A stretch of 37,708 nt of DNA from JAILZP01 sp037444185 (GCA_037444185.1 JBBIMW010000022.1:1-37708), one strand, 5' to 3'. Positions 24,439-32,940 are shown, counted from the first letter of the stretch. Program-made: numbers and translations. The notes: generated by a model not told the origin, from the sequence alone.

Positions 24439-25692
24439 ATGGGAAGTTTTATAATACGGGGGAAAAAAGAACTGTCCGGCACGGTGAAAATCAGCCCGGC
24501 CAAAAACGCGGTGCTGCCGATTATAGCCGCCTCCCTGCTGGCCAAGACCCCCTGCCGCCTGGAGGAGGTGCCGGACCTTTCGGATGTGGCGACAATATGT
24601 TCAGTGATTGAATTTCTGGGGGCCGAAGTAAAAAAGGAAAAGGGCGGCCTGGACATAATGGTGCCGGAGCTGGAAAGGTGCGAGGCCCCCTATGAATTTG
24701 TCAGAAAAATGAGGGCTTCATTTCTGGTCATGGGGCCCCTTCTGGCCAGAACGGGCCATGCCCGCATATCCACACCGGGGGGCTGCGCCATCGGCAGCAG
24801 GCCCATAGACCTGCACCTAAAGGGATTTTGCCTGTTGGGGGCGGACATCAGGCAGGGGCATGGATTTATCGAGGCCAGGGCGGACAGCCTGACGGGTTCC
24901 AGAATATACCTGGACTACCCCAGTGTGGGGGCCACGGAAAACTTGCTCATGGCCGCGTCCCTGGCCAAAGGCATGTCGGTGATTGAAAACGCCGCCGAAG
25001 AGCCCGAGGTGGTGGACCTGGCCAACTTTCTCAACGCCATGGGGGCGAGAATCAAAGGGGCCGGCACAAAGGTGATCAGAGTGGAGGGAGTGGGGGAGCT
25101 CCAGGGCTGTTCCTACAGTGTCATTCCGGACAGGATCGAGGCCGGCACCTTTATGGTGGCCGCCGCCATGGCCGGGGGAAGCGTACTGCTGGAAAACGTC
25201 ATCGGCAGCCACATCAATCCTGTGCTGGCCAAGCTGCGGGAGGCCGGGGTGGAGGTGGAGGAAAACGACGGGCGGGTGCGGGTCAGCTCCGGCAAAGCCC
25301 CCAAAGCCGCTGACATAAAAACAATGCCCTACCCCGGCTTTCCCACCGACATGCAACCCCAGTTCACGGCCCTTATGGCCGTGGCCTCCGGAACCGGCGT
25401 GATCACAGAAACAGTGTTTGAAAACCGGTTCATGCACGTCAATGAGCTCCGGAGAATGGGGGCCAGGATTAAAGTTGCGGGCCGCACCGCCATCGTCCAG
25501 GGCGTGAGCAGGCTTTCCGGGGCCATGGTCAATGCCACCGACTTAAGGGCCGGCGCCGCCCTGGTGCTGGCCGGACTGGCGGCGGAAGGCGCCACCGGGG
25601 TGGGAGGCGTGCATCACATCGACCGGGGGTACGAAAACTTTGTTGAAAAAATGAGGGGGCTGGGGGCGGACATAGTGCGTCTGGAAAATTAA
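24439..25692 (+). CDS. murA: UDP-N-acetylglucosamine 1-carboxyvinyltransferase (MurA)
   Basis: This 417-residue enzyme transfers enolpyruvate from PEP to UDP-GlcNAc, the first committed step of peptidoglycan synthesis. Lys22-Asn23 lie in SPAKNAVLP, where SGAKNAALP is usual. The catalytic, fosfomycin-reactive cysteine is Cys116 in TPGGCAIGSRPIDLHLKG. The FPTDMQPQ and ENRFMHVNEL segments are intact. ATG 24439 gives the family N-terminus; ATG 24415 would add eight residues, and GGAAGGA between them lies about 12 nt from 24439. Followed by spoIID as in B. subtilis murAA-spoIID. Confidence 0.96.
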   Translation: MGSFIIRGKKELSGTVKISPAKNAVLPIIAASLLAKTPCRLEEVPDLSDVATICSVIEFLGAEVKKEKGGLDIMVPELERCEAPYEFVRKMRASFLVMGPLLARTGHARISTPGGCAIGSRPIDLHLKGFCLLGADIRQGHGFIEARADSLTGSRIYLDYPSVGATENLLMAASLAKGMSVIENAAEEPEVVDLANFLNAMGARIKGAGTKVIRVEGVGELQGCSYSVIPDRIEAGTFMVAAAMAGGSVLLENVIGSHINPVLAKLREAGVEVEENDGRVRVSSGKAPKAADIKTMPYPGFPTDMQPQFTALMAVASGTGVITETVFENRFMHVNELRRMGARIKVAGRTAIVQGVSRLSGAMVNATDLRAGAALVLAGLAAEGATGVGGVHHIDRGYENFVEKMRGLGADIVRLEN

Positions 25693-25841
25693 AATATTGC
25701 CTTAGGAAGCACCGTGTGCAATAATACAATATATGGATGGCAAGAATAAATATTACAGAAAAACCATCCCCACGCTGCCTTAATAACCGGTATCCGGCGG
25801 GACAACTCCTCCGGCGCGGGGAAGAGTTAGGCGGGAAAGAG

Positions 25842-26801
25842 ATGATCAGATTGCTGGCGGCGGCCTTCATATTAACTGCGGCGGCGGTGGCGGGCATTCC
25901 GGCGGCCGTCGGCTGGATGAGCCCGGCCAAAATAGAAAAGGCCGGCACCGTGGTGCGCATGTACTCCCACGCCAAAGGCAAAATAATCAGCCTGCCTATT
26001 GAAGACTATGTCACGGGCGTGGTGGCCGCCGAAATGCCCGCCGGCTTTCCGGAGGAGGCCCTCAAAGCCCAGGCCGTGGCCGCCAGGACCTATGTGATGA
26101 AAAGGCTGGTGGCCGGAGGGGTCTCCAACCCCCTTCACCCCGGCGCCGACCTCTGCGACGACCCCGGGCATTACCAGGCCTGGATTCCCCGGGAGGAGAT
26201 GAAAAGGCGCTGGGGGGCGCTGAAATACTACCATTATCATTATAAAATCTCCAAAGCCGTCAACTCCACCGCCGGTGAAGTCATCACCCACGGGGGGCAG
26301 ATCATCGACCCCGTGTACCACGCCTCCTGCGGCGGCCAGGGGACGGTGAACTCCCACGAGGTGTGGAAGTTCGACATCCCCTACTTGAAAGGGGTGCCCT
26401 GCCCCTATGACAGCGACCCCCAGCCTGTGCGGGAGGTCTTTCTGACCCTGGAGGAATTGAAAAAAATCGCCGGTGAGGATGTCGGCGTCGTACCGGCGGG
26501 GCCCGGCCGCAAAGGTTTTTTTGAAGTGCTGGAAAAAACCTCCGGGGGCCAGCCCAAAACCGTGCGCATAGGGAACAGGGTCATCCCGGCGGTGGCGGCC
26601 AGGGAGATGCTGGGATTGCGTTCGGCCCGCTTCAATATGGCCCTGGAGGAGGGGCGGGTCAGGATCACCACCGTGGGGCGCGGGCACGGCGTGGGCATGT
26701 GCCAGTACGGCGCCCGGGGAATGGCGCTGAAGGGAACGAAATATCAGGATATAGTCAAACATTACTATACTGGCGTTGAGATCAGCAAAATGAAAGAATA
26801 G
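25842..26801 (+). CDS. spoIID: Stage II sporulation protein D (peptidoglycan lytic transglycosylase)
   Basis: This 319-residue membrane-anchored enzyme acts with SpoIIM and SpoIIP in septal thinning and engulfment during sporulation. An N-terminal hydrophobic anchor (2-24) is followed by the SpoIID domain, with LPIEDYVTGVVAAEMP carrying the catalytic Glu64. ALKAQAVAARTY, HASCGGQ and GRGHGVGMCQYGARGMA complete it. ATG 25842 follows GCGGGAAAGAG. The frame is open to 25737, but that leader is hydrophilic and would bury the anchor. A possible sigma-E -10 (AATACAAT, 25723-25730) lies upstream without a well-spaced -35. Confidence 0.93.
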   Translation: MIRLLAAAFILTAAAVAGIPAAVGWMSPAKIEKAGTVVRMYSHAKGKIISLPIEDYVTGVVAAEMPAGFPEEALKAQAVAARTYVMKRLVAGGVSNPLHPGADLCDDPGHYQAWIPREEMKRRWGALKYYHYHYKISKAVNSTAGEVITHGGQIIDPVYHASCGGQGTVNSHEVWKFDIPYLKGVPCPYDSDPQPVREVFLTLEELKKIAGEDVGVVPAGPGRKGFFEVLEKTSGGQPKTVRIGNRVIPAVAAREMLGLRSARFNMALEEGRVRITTVGRGHGVGMCQYGARGMALKGTKYQDIVKHYYTGVEISKMKE

Positions 26802-26807
26802 CAAAAA

Positions 26808-26836
26808 GCAATTTGCATGGCCCGCCGGCATATATA
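26808..26836 (+). promoter_or_regulatory. Candidate sigma-E promoter for spoIIID
   Basis: GCAATTT (26808-26814; 5 of 7 to KMATATT), a 14-bp spacer and CATATATA (26829-26836; near CATACANT) match sigma-E geometry. B. subtilis spoIIID is sigma-E dependent, which supports the reading. Confidence 0.45.
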
Positions 26837-26883
26837 TTTTGTGAGGGCCAAGACCCTTATTCGAGCCGGTGGGGGGCATCGAC

Positions 26884-27132
26884 ATGCAGGAATATATTCA
26901 GAAGCGGGTGCTGGACATCTGCTGCTATATTCTGGAGACCCGGGCCACGGTTCGCCAGGCGGCGCAGGTTTTTGAGGTGAGCAAAAGCACTGTGCACAAG
27001 GACATGACGGAGAGGCTCCCTTCGTTGAACAAAGAAATAGCCGTAGAAGTAAAAAAAGTGCTTGAATTCAATAAATCGGAAAGACACCTGCGGGGCGGCG
27101 AGGCCACCCGGCGCAAATTCAAAGAAATATAA
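26884..27132 (+). CDS. spoIIID: Sporulation transcriptional regulator SpoIIID
   Basis: This 82-residue DNA-binding protein activates and represses mother-cell genes under sigma-E. The N-terminus EYIQKRVLDICCYILETRAT and the helix-turn-helix (about 22-43, VRQAAQVFEVSKSTVHKDM) are typical. A basic C-terminus (RRKFKEI) follows. ATG 26884 follows a GGTGGGGGG tract; GTG 26869 is in frame but would overlap that tract. It comes directly after spoIID, with no spoIIQ between them. Confidence 0.95.
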   Translation: MQEYIQKRVLDICCYILETRATVRQAAQVFEVSKSTVHKDMTERLPSLNKEIAVEVKKVLEFNKSERHLRGGEATRRKFKEI

Positions 27133-27159
27133 GGCAATCCCCTTTTCCGCACCCAATCC

Positions 27160-27176
27160 CCGGGCCGCCGGCCCGG
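27160..27176. repeat. GC hairpin between spoIIID and mbl
   Basis: CCGGGCC (27160-27166) and GGCCCGG (27170-27176) form a 7-bp stem with a 3-nt loop and no T-run. The 287-bp gap to mbl also contains an AT-richer stretch at 27255-27320 that may hold the mbl promoter, and heptamer-like repeats at 27344-27368. Confidence 0.45.
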
Positions 27177-27419
27177 AAATCCCCATCCCGGAATATAATT
27201 CCCCAAAAGCGCGGCCGCGAAAAAAGAAAATCCGCCGCCGATCCCCCGCAAGACAAAGGATTTTTGCCTTTTATGCAGAATTGTACCGCAAAAAGTATGT
27301 TCTGTATTGAAAATACCTTATTCTGCAGTGCTCATTCTGTCGGAACACAGAATCCGGAATTCAGAATGAGAAGGACGGGTGGGCCGGGCCCTCTTCTGGC
27401 GGGAAAGGGGAAAGAATTG

Positions 27420-28448
27420 ATGTTTGGGCTGAATGTGGACATAGGGGTGGATCTGGGCACCGCCAACGTGCTGGTCTACGTGAGGGGAAAGGGCATAGTT
27501 TTGCAGGAGCCCTCGGTGGTGGCCATAAACAAAGACAGTCAGAAAGTCATCGCGGTGGGTTCCGAGGCCCGCCGCATGCTGGGCAGGACCCCGGGCAACA
27601 TAGTGGCCACCAGGCCCCTGAGGGACGGGGTGATTGCCGACTACGAAGTGACCGAGAAAATGCTCCGCTATTTTATTAACAAGGCCGCCGGAAACAGAAT
27701 ATTTTTCCGTCCCAGGGTGATGGTCTGCATCCCCTCGGGGGTCACCGGGGTGGAAGAGAGGGCGGTGCGGCAGGCCACCATCCAGGCCGGGGCCCGCTCC
27801 GCCTATGTCATCGAGGAGCCCCTGGCGGCGGCCCTGGGGGCCGGGCTGGACATATCCGAGCCCAGCGGCACCATGGTAGTGGACATTGGGGGCGGCACCA
27901 CCGACGTGGCGGTGCTTTCCCTGGGGGGGATCGTCTGCAGCCGGTCCCTTAGAATGGCGGGGGACAAAATTGACGAGGCCATCGTCCGCTACGTCCGGCG
28001 GGAGTTCAACCTGGCCATAGGGGAGCGCACCGGGGAGGAAATAAAAATAGAGGTGGGTACGGCCTGCCTCAACGGCACAGCGGAAAAGGACTACGAGATC
28101 AAAGGCCGGGACCTGGTGTCCGGTCTGCCCAGGGCCGTGAAAATAAGCCGCCGGCAGGTCCACGACGCTATCAGGGAGCCCCTGGAGACGGTGGTGGGGG
28201 CGGTGAAGGAAGTGCTGGAGCGCACACCCCCCGAGCTGGCCGCCGATATTGTGAACAAAGGTATTGTGCTGACCGGGGGCGGGGCCCTTTTGCACGGCAT
28301 GGACAGGCTTTTGAGCGAGGAAACCGGGGTGCCGGTGCACCTGGCCGACGACCCCTTGAGCTGCGTGGCCAAGGGCACCGGGAGGGCTCTGGGCATGCTG
28401 AACATTCTGTCCAGGGACCACAAATACAGGGGGCAGTACCAGAACTGA
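27420..28448 (+). CDS. mbl: MreB-family actin-like rod-shape protein (Mbl-like)
   Basis: This 342-residue bacterial actin organises lateral-wall peptidoglycan synthesis under the membrane. It has phosphate-1 DLGTANVLVY (11-20), phosphate-2 VVDIGGGTTDVAV (153-165), and the adenosine motif TGGGALLHGMD. The N-terminal MFGLNVDIGVDLG is typical. Position after spoIIID suggests Mbl rather than the mreBCD copy. ATG 27420 follows GGGGAAAG; the open frame back to 27264 runs through repeat DNA. It converges with the minus-strand DUF2442 remnant, 16 bp away. Confidence 0.93.
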   Translation: MFGLNVDIGVDLGTANVLVYVRGKGIVLQEPSVVAINKDSQKVIAVGSEARRMLGRTPGNIVATRPLRDGVIADYEVTEKMLRYFINKAAGNRIFFRPRVMVCIPSGVTGVEERAVRQATIQAGARSAYVIEEPLAAALGAGLDISEPSGTMVVDIGGGTTDVAVLSLGGIVCSRSLRMAGDKIDEAIVRYVRREFNLAIGERTGEEIKIEVGTACLNGTAEKDYEIKGRDLVSGLPRAVKISRRQVHDAIREPLETVVGAVKEVLERTPPELAADIVNKGIVLTGGGALLHGMDRLLSEETGVPVHLADDPLSCVAKGTGRALGMLNILSRDHKYRGQYQN

Positions 28449-28464
28449 AAAGCACTGTTCGTCG

Positions 28465-28722
28465 TCAATCAAGCGCCGCCGGTTGAGAGCCGGCGGCGTC
28501 CCCGTTGACCTGCTCCCCCCGCTGCCTTATTATCTCCGGGTCAATGTCCAGGCACCTGTATTCATCGCGGTCGCCCCCAATGTCCCAGGCCGGAGTGTTG
28601 TTTATTATTGTCAGACTGTTCTTAAACACACCGATGTCTTTTAATTGCTCCCATGCCCCGCCTTCATTTATGACGGGCTTCATACTGAACCGGTACTCCC
28701 GTCCATCGGCGAAAATGACATC
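28465..28722 (-). pseudogene. DUF2442 domain remnant, N-terminus missing
   Basis: The minus-strand frame encodes 85 residues from DVIFADGREYRF to a stop, resembling DUF2442 but lacking its first beta-strand and any ATG, GTG or TTG at the expected start. Upstream the frame stays open to 28821, but it there overlaps the DUF4160 gene out of frame. DUF4160 and DUF2442 genes commonly form a two-gene operon. Here the end of DUF4160 appears joined out of frame to the middle of DUF2442, as if a short deletion removed the junction. Family names are from memory of typical sequences. Confidence 0.55.
28474..28498. terminator. GC hairpin between convergent mbl and DUF2442
   Basis: CGCCGCCGG (28474-28482) and CCGGCGGCG (28490-28498) form a perfect 9-bp stem with a 7-nt loop just past the mbl stop and inside the last codons of the DUF2442 frame. 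No T-run is present on either side, so Rho-independent activity is uncertain. Confidence 0.4.
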
Positions 28723-28925
28723 TCGTCCTCGTGCTTTACCGCCCAGGCCAGTACCTTCAAGAGCTGTTTTCTCGGCAGCGAGCCCGCCAGCACAACTTGA
28801 TTCGTGATATCCACCACGCACTCCATTCCGGAATACTCCGCGTGGAAGTGAGGTGTCTGATGGCCCTCCTCCCGCGTATTTATGTAAATTCTTATGCCGT
28901 CAAAGGAACTGATGGTCGGCGACAT
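28680..28925 (-). CDS. DUF4160 protein, C-terminally altered
   Basis: This 81-residue minus-strand protein has the DUF4160 signature: PTISSFDGIRIYI, TPHFHAEYSG, GSLPRKQLLKVLAWA. Its function is not established; it is often paired with DUF2442, sometimes in toxin-antitoxin-like settings. After KHEDE the sequence departs from the usual family tail and ends MSFSPMDGSTGSV, reading the DUF2442 strand in another frame. GGGAGGTG precedes the ATG at 8 nt, so translation starts normally. It is probably a damaged but still translated gene. Confidence 0.7.
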   Translation of the reverse strand: MSPTISSFDGIRIYINTREEGHQTPHFHAEYSGMECVVDITNQVVLAGSLPRKQLLKVLAWAVKHEDEMSFSPMDGSTGSV

Positions 28926-28995
28926 TTATTTTCACCTCCCGTTCCGGTTTCTGAGTGTAGAATTCTGAATTCCGCCATGTGGCAAAGGGGCCCGG

Positions 28996-29020
28996 GCCGC
29001 CCGCCAGGGCGGCTTTTCTT
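28996..29020 (+). terminator. Intrinsic terminator, plus-strand oriented
   Basis: GCCGCCC (28996-29002), loop GCCA, GGGCGGC (29007-29013), then TTTTCTT. No plus-strand gene lies immediately upstream; mbl ends 548 bp before. It may stop mbl read-through, which would be antisense to the DUF pair. The 327-bp gap 28926-29252 also holds repeats and a candidate promoter. Confidence 0.7.
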
Positions 29021-29157
29021 GTTATTATATCATAACCGCCCTTCCATATGGAAAAAGTTAACGCCATAAATGATCAATCCTTTCAATAATTGTCAAAGGA
29101 AAAGTATCCATTGTGTCGAAATACTACTGTTGCTGGCAGTTCCGGGAATGTGCAACA

Positions 29158-29187
29158 TTTTCACCCGCGGCCCCGTCAATATATAAT
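29158..29187 (+). promoter_or_regulatory. Candidate promoter for the S8 protease gene
   Basis: TTTTCA (29158-29163), an 18-bp spacer and a perfect TATAAT (29182-29187). The predicted leader would include the GCCGCCC/GGGCGGC hairpin at 29219-29236. Confidence 0.4.
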
Positions 29188-29218
29188 GAAAACCCCTTTA
29201 TTCTGAATTCTGGGTTCC

Positions 29219-29236
29219 GCCGCCCGCCGGGGCGGC
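29219..29236 (+). repeat. GCCGCCC/GGGCGGC hairpin in the S8 protease leader
   Basis: A 7-bp stem (8 bp with flanking C-G) with loop GCCG ends 4 nt before the Shine-Dalgarno GGAGG (29241-29245). It is the same stem as the terminators at 28996 and 32906 but has no T-run. It could influence ribosome access. Confidence 0.6.
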
Positions 29237-29252
29237 GTATGGAGGCGTGTTG

Positions 29253-32200
29253 ATGCTGAGAAGGGCTCTGTTTTTCATATCAGCCGCTGCGCTAATCATG
29301 GCCGGCGCCCGGGCCGGGGGCGACCCCGGCCAGGACGCCGGCGGGGCCCGGCTTCTAAACGACAGGAGCCGACAAATTGTCGGGGCCGACTTATTAAGCG
29401 TTCCCGGATTCGTCACCCCCGCCGGCCTCACCGGCCGGGGCCAGGTGGTGGCCGTGGCCGACAGCGGCATCGACAAAGGTTCCACAGAGGACATACACCC
29501 GGACCTGGTCTCCGGGCCGGGCAAAAAGCCCAGGATAATAATGCTCAGGTCCTGGGCCGGCAGGGATGCCGCCGACGATCCTTCGGGCCACGGCACCCAC
29601 GTGGCGGGGACCATCGTCGGCAGCGGCGCCGCCTCCGGCGGCAAATTCAAAGGGCTGGCCCCGGAGGCGTCCCTTTACTTCCAGGGCATACTGGACCGGG
29701 AGGGGAAAATCTCACCCCCGGCGGAACTGGACAGGCTTTTCCTGCCGGCCTACCTGGCCGGGGCCAGGATACACGTCAACGCTTGGGGGAGCGAATACAA
29801 CGGCTACTCGGGAAACGCTGCCGGAACCGACGCCTTCATCCGGCGCCACCCGGATTTTCTGGTCATATTCGGCGCCGGCAACTCCGGCCCCGGCCCCGGC
29901 ACCCTGACCGCCGAGGCCAACAGCAAAAACGCCCTGGCGGTGGGGTCCTCCCTGGTTCCCCGGCCGGCCCTGGACCCTTCCTCCGGGGACACCCTGGACA
30001 CCGCCCCCTTTTCCAGCCGCGGCCCCGCCGGGGACGGCAGGATAAAGCCCGACCTTGCGGCCCCCGGCGCCTCGGTCATTTCCACCCGGTCCAGCCTGGC
30101 CCAGGGCAACCTGCCGGGCCACCCCATGTACACCCGGATGCAGGGCTCCAGCATGTCCGCGGCGGTGGCCGCCGGGTCCGCCGCCCTGCTGCGGGAGTTC
30201 ATGGTCCGGGAGATGGGGGTGGACGCTCCCCGGGCTTCGTCCCTTAAAGCGGCCCTGATCAACGGCGCCCGCTCCCCAAAGGGGGGGCCGTCGAAGGAGG
30301 GCTTCGGCGTGCTGGACCTGGCCGGCAGCGTAATGGCCCTGAAGGAAAAAACAATGCTTTTAGCCGAGGAAAATTCCGGGCTGCCCCGGGGGGGGCGGAA
30401 AAAATACACATATAAAGTGGAAAATCCCTCCTCTCCGCTGAAGATAACCCTGGCCTGGACCGATCCCGCCGGGGATCCCCCGGCCAAAAAGTCCCTGGTG
30501 AACGATCTGGACCTTTCGGTCACCTCCCCGGACGGAAAGGTGCGCACAGGCAATGATTTTCTGGGTCAGCAACCCGACGGCGTCAACAATGTGGAGCAGG
30601 TGCACATAGAGTATCCCCTGCCCGGGGAATATGTCATCGAAGTAAAGGCTTCCTCGGTAAAGCACCCTGCCGCGGAGGGCTCATTGGAGCTGTGGCAGGA
30701 CTATTCCCTGGCATACGGGCAGCCCCTGGCCACCGGCATCATCCGGGAGGTATCCCCCGGCGGGGTGATCAGTCTGTACGGCGGGGGACGGGTGGACCCG
30801 GGGGGCAAAAAAGTCCGCCACCGGCGGGAGGGGGCGGCGGAGCCGGAAAGGGACGGCCCCGGCCCCGGCCACAGGGTTTATTACGGCGGCGGCGCCCTTT
30901 ACACGTGGGGCCGGCTGTGGAGTCCGGAGAGCGTGCTGGCCAGGGAAGGGCCGGGGGGGCGGATATGGCTGGAGGCCGGCGGGGAAATATTGGAGGGGGG
31001 CTACCGCCAGAGCTCCCTGGCTGAAAAGGGGCTGACGGTGAACGGAACTTACCGGGAGGACACCGCCGGGCTGCCCCCGGGCATCGGGCTGGAGGCCGTT
31101 ATTGACGGTCCCACCCAGACCCTGTGGCGGGTGGTTTCCAACTACCTGGCTGAAAAGGGAAACGTGGCCCGGGTTTCTTCCGGGACCAAGGGCGAAACCC
31201 GGTGGGTGCAGCTTTTCAACAGCAGTGAAAGACACGACATTTCCCCCGGCGCCCTTTACCTCCACCATGACACCTTCGAGGAAACCGACCCCCTGGAAAC
31301 AGCCTTCGGGTCCGGCGGCCTGGACGGGCTGGAAAATATAATGCCCGGCCAGCAGGTGACATTGATCAGCCCTTCGGCCGGAGGGGCGGTGAATTCCATA
31401 CTGGTGAACAGGCACATGGTCCTTGGCCCTGTCACCGCCGTCAGCCCGGGGGAAAACCGCATCTCCATCGGCCCCGGCCCGCCCTTCCAGGTTTTCTCCG
31501 GGGCCGGGGTGCAAAAGGACCGTTCCCCCTCGTCTTTAAAGGACATATTCCCCGGTGATTACGCCGTGGCGGTGAAGCTGCCCGGCGCCGGGACCCTGCT
31601 GGGGATCGCGGCCTACAGCGGGGTGATTTACGGAAAAGTGCTGTTCACCGGCGCAAAGGAAGAAAAAATTTACATAAATGACCTGCAGGGCCGCTTTCAG
31701 GCGTATAAACTGGGGCCCGGCGCCGAGGTCCGGAGGTGGGGACTGCTCACCGGCCCCTGGATCCTTTCCCCCGGCACCTGGGTCAGGGCGGTCCTTTCCC
31801 CCGACCTTTCCGAGGTCTGGCGCCTGGACGTGGCCGATCTGCTGGAGGATGAAACAAAAATATTGTCGGCGGCACAGGGGCGGTATCTGTGGGCGGCGGA
31901 CGGCCGCCGCTACCCCTTGAGCCCCCACACCGCCGTCACCAGGGACGGCCTGCCGGTGACCGCCGGGGACCTGCTGCCCGGGGAAAAAATAACCCTGGTT
32001 TCCCTCCTGGCCCCGCCCCCGTACCGGAGCGTGCCGGTGGAGGTCAGGGCCTGGTCGGCCCCGGGGGCCAAAAAGCCCGTCTTCATGGCGGCGGCCCTGG
32101 AGGAAAACGGCCAGTTGGTGCTGGCCGGGTACACCTCCGGGGACCGGCTGTACATATGGCACGAAAACGGCCTCCGGGAAGACGTCCCCCTGGCCGGGGG

Positions 32201-32777
32201 GACGGGGTCCTTCCGGCACCCCCTGCGCTTTGCGGTGGGGGAGGGAGCGGTGAGGGTGGTCACCGTGGACGGCGCCGGCGGCGCCGTGGCGGGGAAAACC
32301 ATCTCCCGGCGCGACGTGGCCCCCCGCCATTTCACCGACACGGAGGGCCACTGGGCCGGGGGGGCCATCGCCTCCACGGCGGCCTCCGGCATCATGGCGG
32401 GATACGGCGACGGCGCCTTCCGGCCCGACAGGCCCCTTGCCGGGGCCGAGCTGGCCGTCATCGGCGCCGTCCTGGCGGGGCAGCCCCCCCCCGCCCCCGT
32501 CGCCGTAAAAAACCCCGGTGAAACCATCGCCCGGGCCCCCTTCATGGTCTGGCTGAAAAAAACCCTCCGCCCCCGGGGGGCGGCCCCCGCCGGCGCGGAA
32601 ATCCCCTTCCGGGACTGCGGCGCCCTGACGGGGGAGGAAAGGGAGGCCGTGGCCTGGGGCTTTCACCAAGGCATAATCAAAGGCAGATCCAGTCAGGTGT
32701 TCGACCCCCGGGCCCCCCTGACCAGGGCCGAGGCGGCGGCGGTCCTTTCCGCCCTGGGGAAAGGCCCCAATTCTTGA
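29253..32777 (+). CDS. Secreted subtilisin-like (S8) protease with C-terminal SLH domains
   Basis: This 1174-residue exported serine protease is probably anchored to the cell wall. A signal peptide lies at about 1-22. The S8 catalytic domain (about 60-350) has Asp70 (VADSGID), His113 (GHGTHVAGT), oxyanion Asn210 (GAGNSGPG) and Ser300 (GSSMSA, a variant of GTSMA). A KP-43-like beta domain follows (about 380-490; TLAWTDPAGDPP, LVNDLDLSVTSPDG). A long region (about 500-1020) of beta-rich, Gly/Pro-rich sequence has no family I recognise. The end carries an SLH-like segment (FTDTEGHWAGGAIASTAASGIMAGYG) and a second, weaker one (IPFRDCGALTGEE...GIIKGRSSQVFDPRAPLTRAEAAAVL). ATG 29253 lies 7 nt after GGAGG; GTG 29247 is too close. 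Two terminators follow. Confidence 0.9.
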   Translation: MLRRALFFISAAALIMAGARAGGDPGQDAGGARLLNDRSRQIVGADLLSVPGFVTPAGLTGRGQVVAVADSGIDKGSTEDIHPDLVSGPGKKPRIIMLRSWAGRDAADDPSGHGTHVAGTIVGSGAASGGKFKGLAPEASLYFQGILDREGKISPPAELDRLFLPAYLAGARIHVNAWGSEYNGYSGNAAGTDAFIRRHPDFLVIFGAGNSGPGPGTLTAEANSKNALAVGSSLVPRPALDPSSGDTLDTAPFSSRGPAGDGRIKPDLAAPGASVISTRSSLAQGNLPGHPMYTRMQGSSMSAAVAAGSAALLREFMVREMGVDAPRASSLKAALINGARSPKGGPSKEGFGVLDLAGSVMALKEKTMLLAEENSGLPRGGRKKYTYKVENPSSPLKITLAWTDPAGDPPAKKSLVNDLDLSVTSPDGKVRTGNDFLGQQPDGVNNVEQVHIEYPLPGEYVIEVKASSVKHPAAEGSLELWQDYSLAYGQPLATGIIREVSPGGVISLYGGGRVDPGGKKVRHRREGAAEPERDGPGPGHRVYYGGGALYTWGRLWSPESVLAREGPGGRIWLEAGGEILEGGYRQSSLAEKGLTVNGTYREDTAGLPPGIGLEAVIDGPTQTLWRVVSNYLAEKGNVARVSSGTKGETRWVQLFNSSERHDISPGALYLHHDTFEETDPLETAFGSGGLDGLENIMPGQQVTLISPSAGGAVNSILVNRHMVLGPVTAVSPGENRISIGPGPPFQVFSGAGVQKDRSPSSLKDIFPGDYAVAVKLPGAGTLLGIAAYSGVIYGKVLFTGAKEEKIYINDLQGRFQAYKLGPGAEVRRWGLLTGPWILSPGTWVRAVLSPDLSEVWRLDVADLLEDETKILSAAQGRYLWAADGRRYPLSPHTAVTRDGLPVTAGDLLPGEKITLVSLLAPPPYRSVPVEVRAWSAPGAKKPVFMAAALEENGQLVLAGYTSGDRLYIWHENGLREDVPLAGGTGSFRHPLRFAVGEGAVRVVTVDGAGGAVAGKTISRRDVAPRHFTDTEGHWAGGAIASTAASGIMAGYGDGAFRPDRPLAGAELAVIGAVLAGQPPPAPVAVKNPGETIARAPFMVWLKKTLRPRGAAPAGAEIPFRDCGALTGEEREAVAWGFHQGIIKGRSSQVFDPRAPLTRAEAAAVLSALGKGPNS

Positions 32778-32812
32778 CGTTTCATCAAATTGTATAATTT
32801 CCTGGACCACAC

Positions 32813-32848
32813 AAAAAGCCTTCACCCTGCCCGGGGAAGGCTTTTTTT
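32813..32848 (+). terminator. Bidirectional-type intrinsic terminator after the S8 gene
   Basis: AAAAAGCCTTC (32813-32823) and GAAGGCTTTTT (32836-32846) form an 11-bp stem with a 12-nt loop and a T7 run. The A-tract on the left would also serve the minus strand. Confidence 0.9.
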
Positions 32849-32905
32849 AGACATAGGAAATTATGCTATTGCGGATAACTTTTTCCGTCTGGATTCCGGA
32901 TTCCG

Positions 32906-32928
32906 GCCGCCCGAAGGGCGGCTTTTTT
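32906..32928 (+). terminator. Second terminator, GCCGCCC/GGGCGGC stem plus T6
   Basis: GCCGCCC (32906-32912), loop GAA, GGGCGGC (32916-32922), T6 (32923-32928). It is oriented for plus-strand transcripts, 13 bp before the end of the anti-sigma gene on the minus strand. The same stem occurs at 28996 and 29219. Confidence 0.8.
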
Positions 32929-32940
32929 CCGCCTGAAGGC

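Noticed and set aside
32774..32798. TTGACG and TATAAT after the S8 gene as a promoter
   Set aside because: Only 13 bp separate the boxes, and a strong terminator starts 15 bp downstream. A tiny RNA cannot be excluded, but support is poor.
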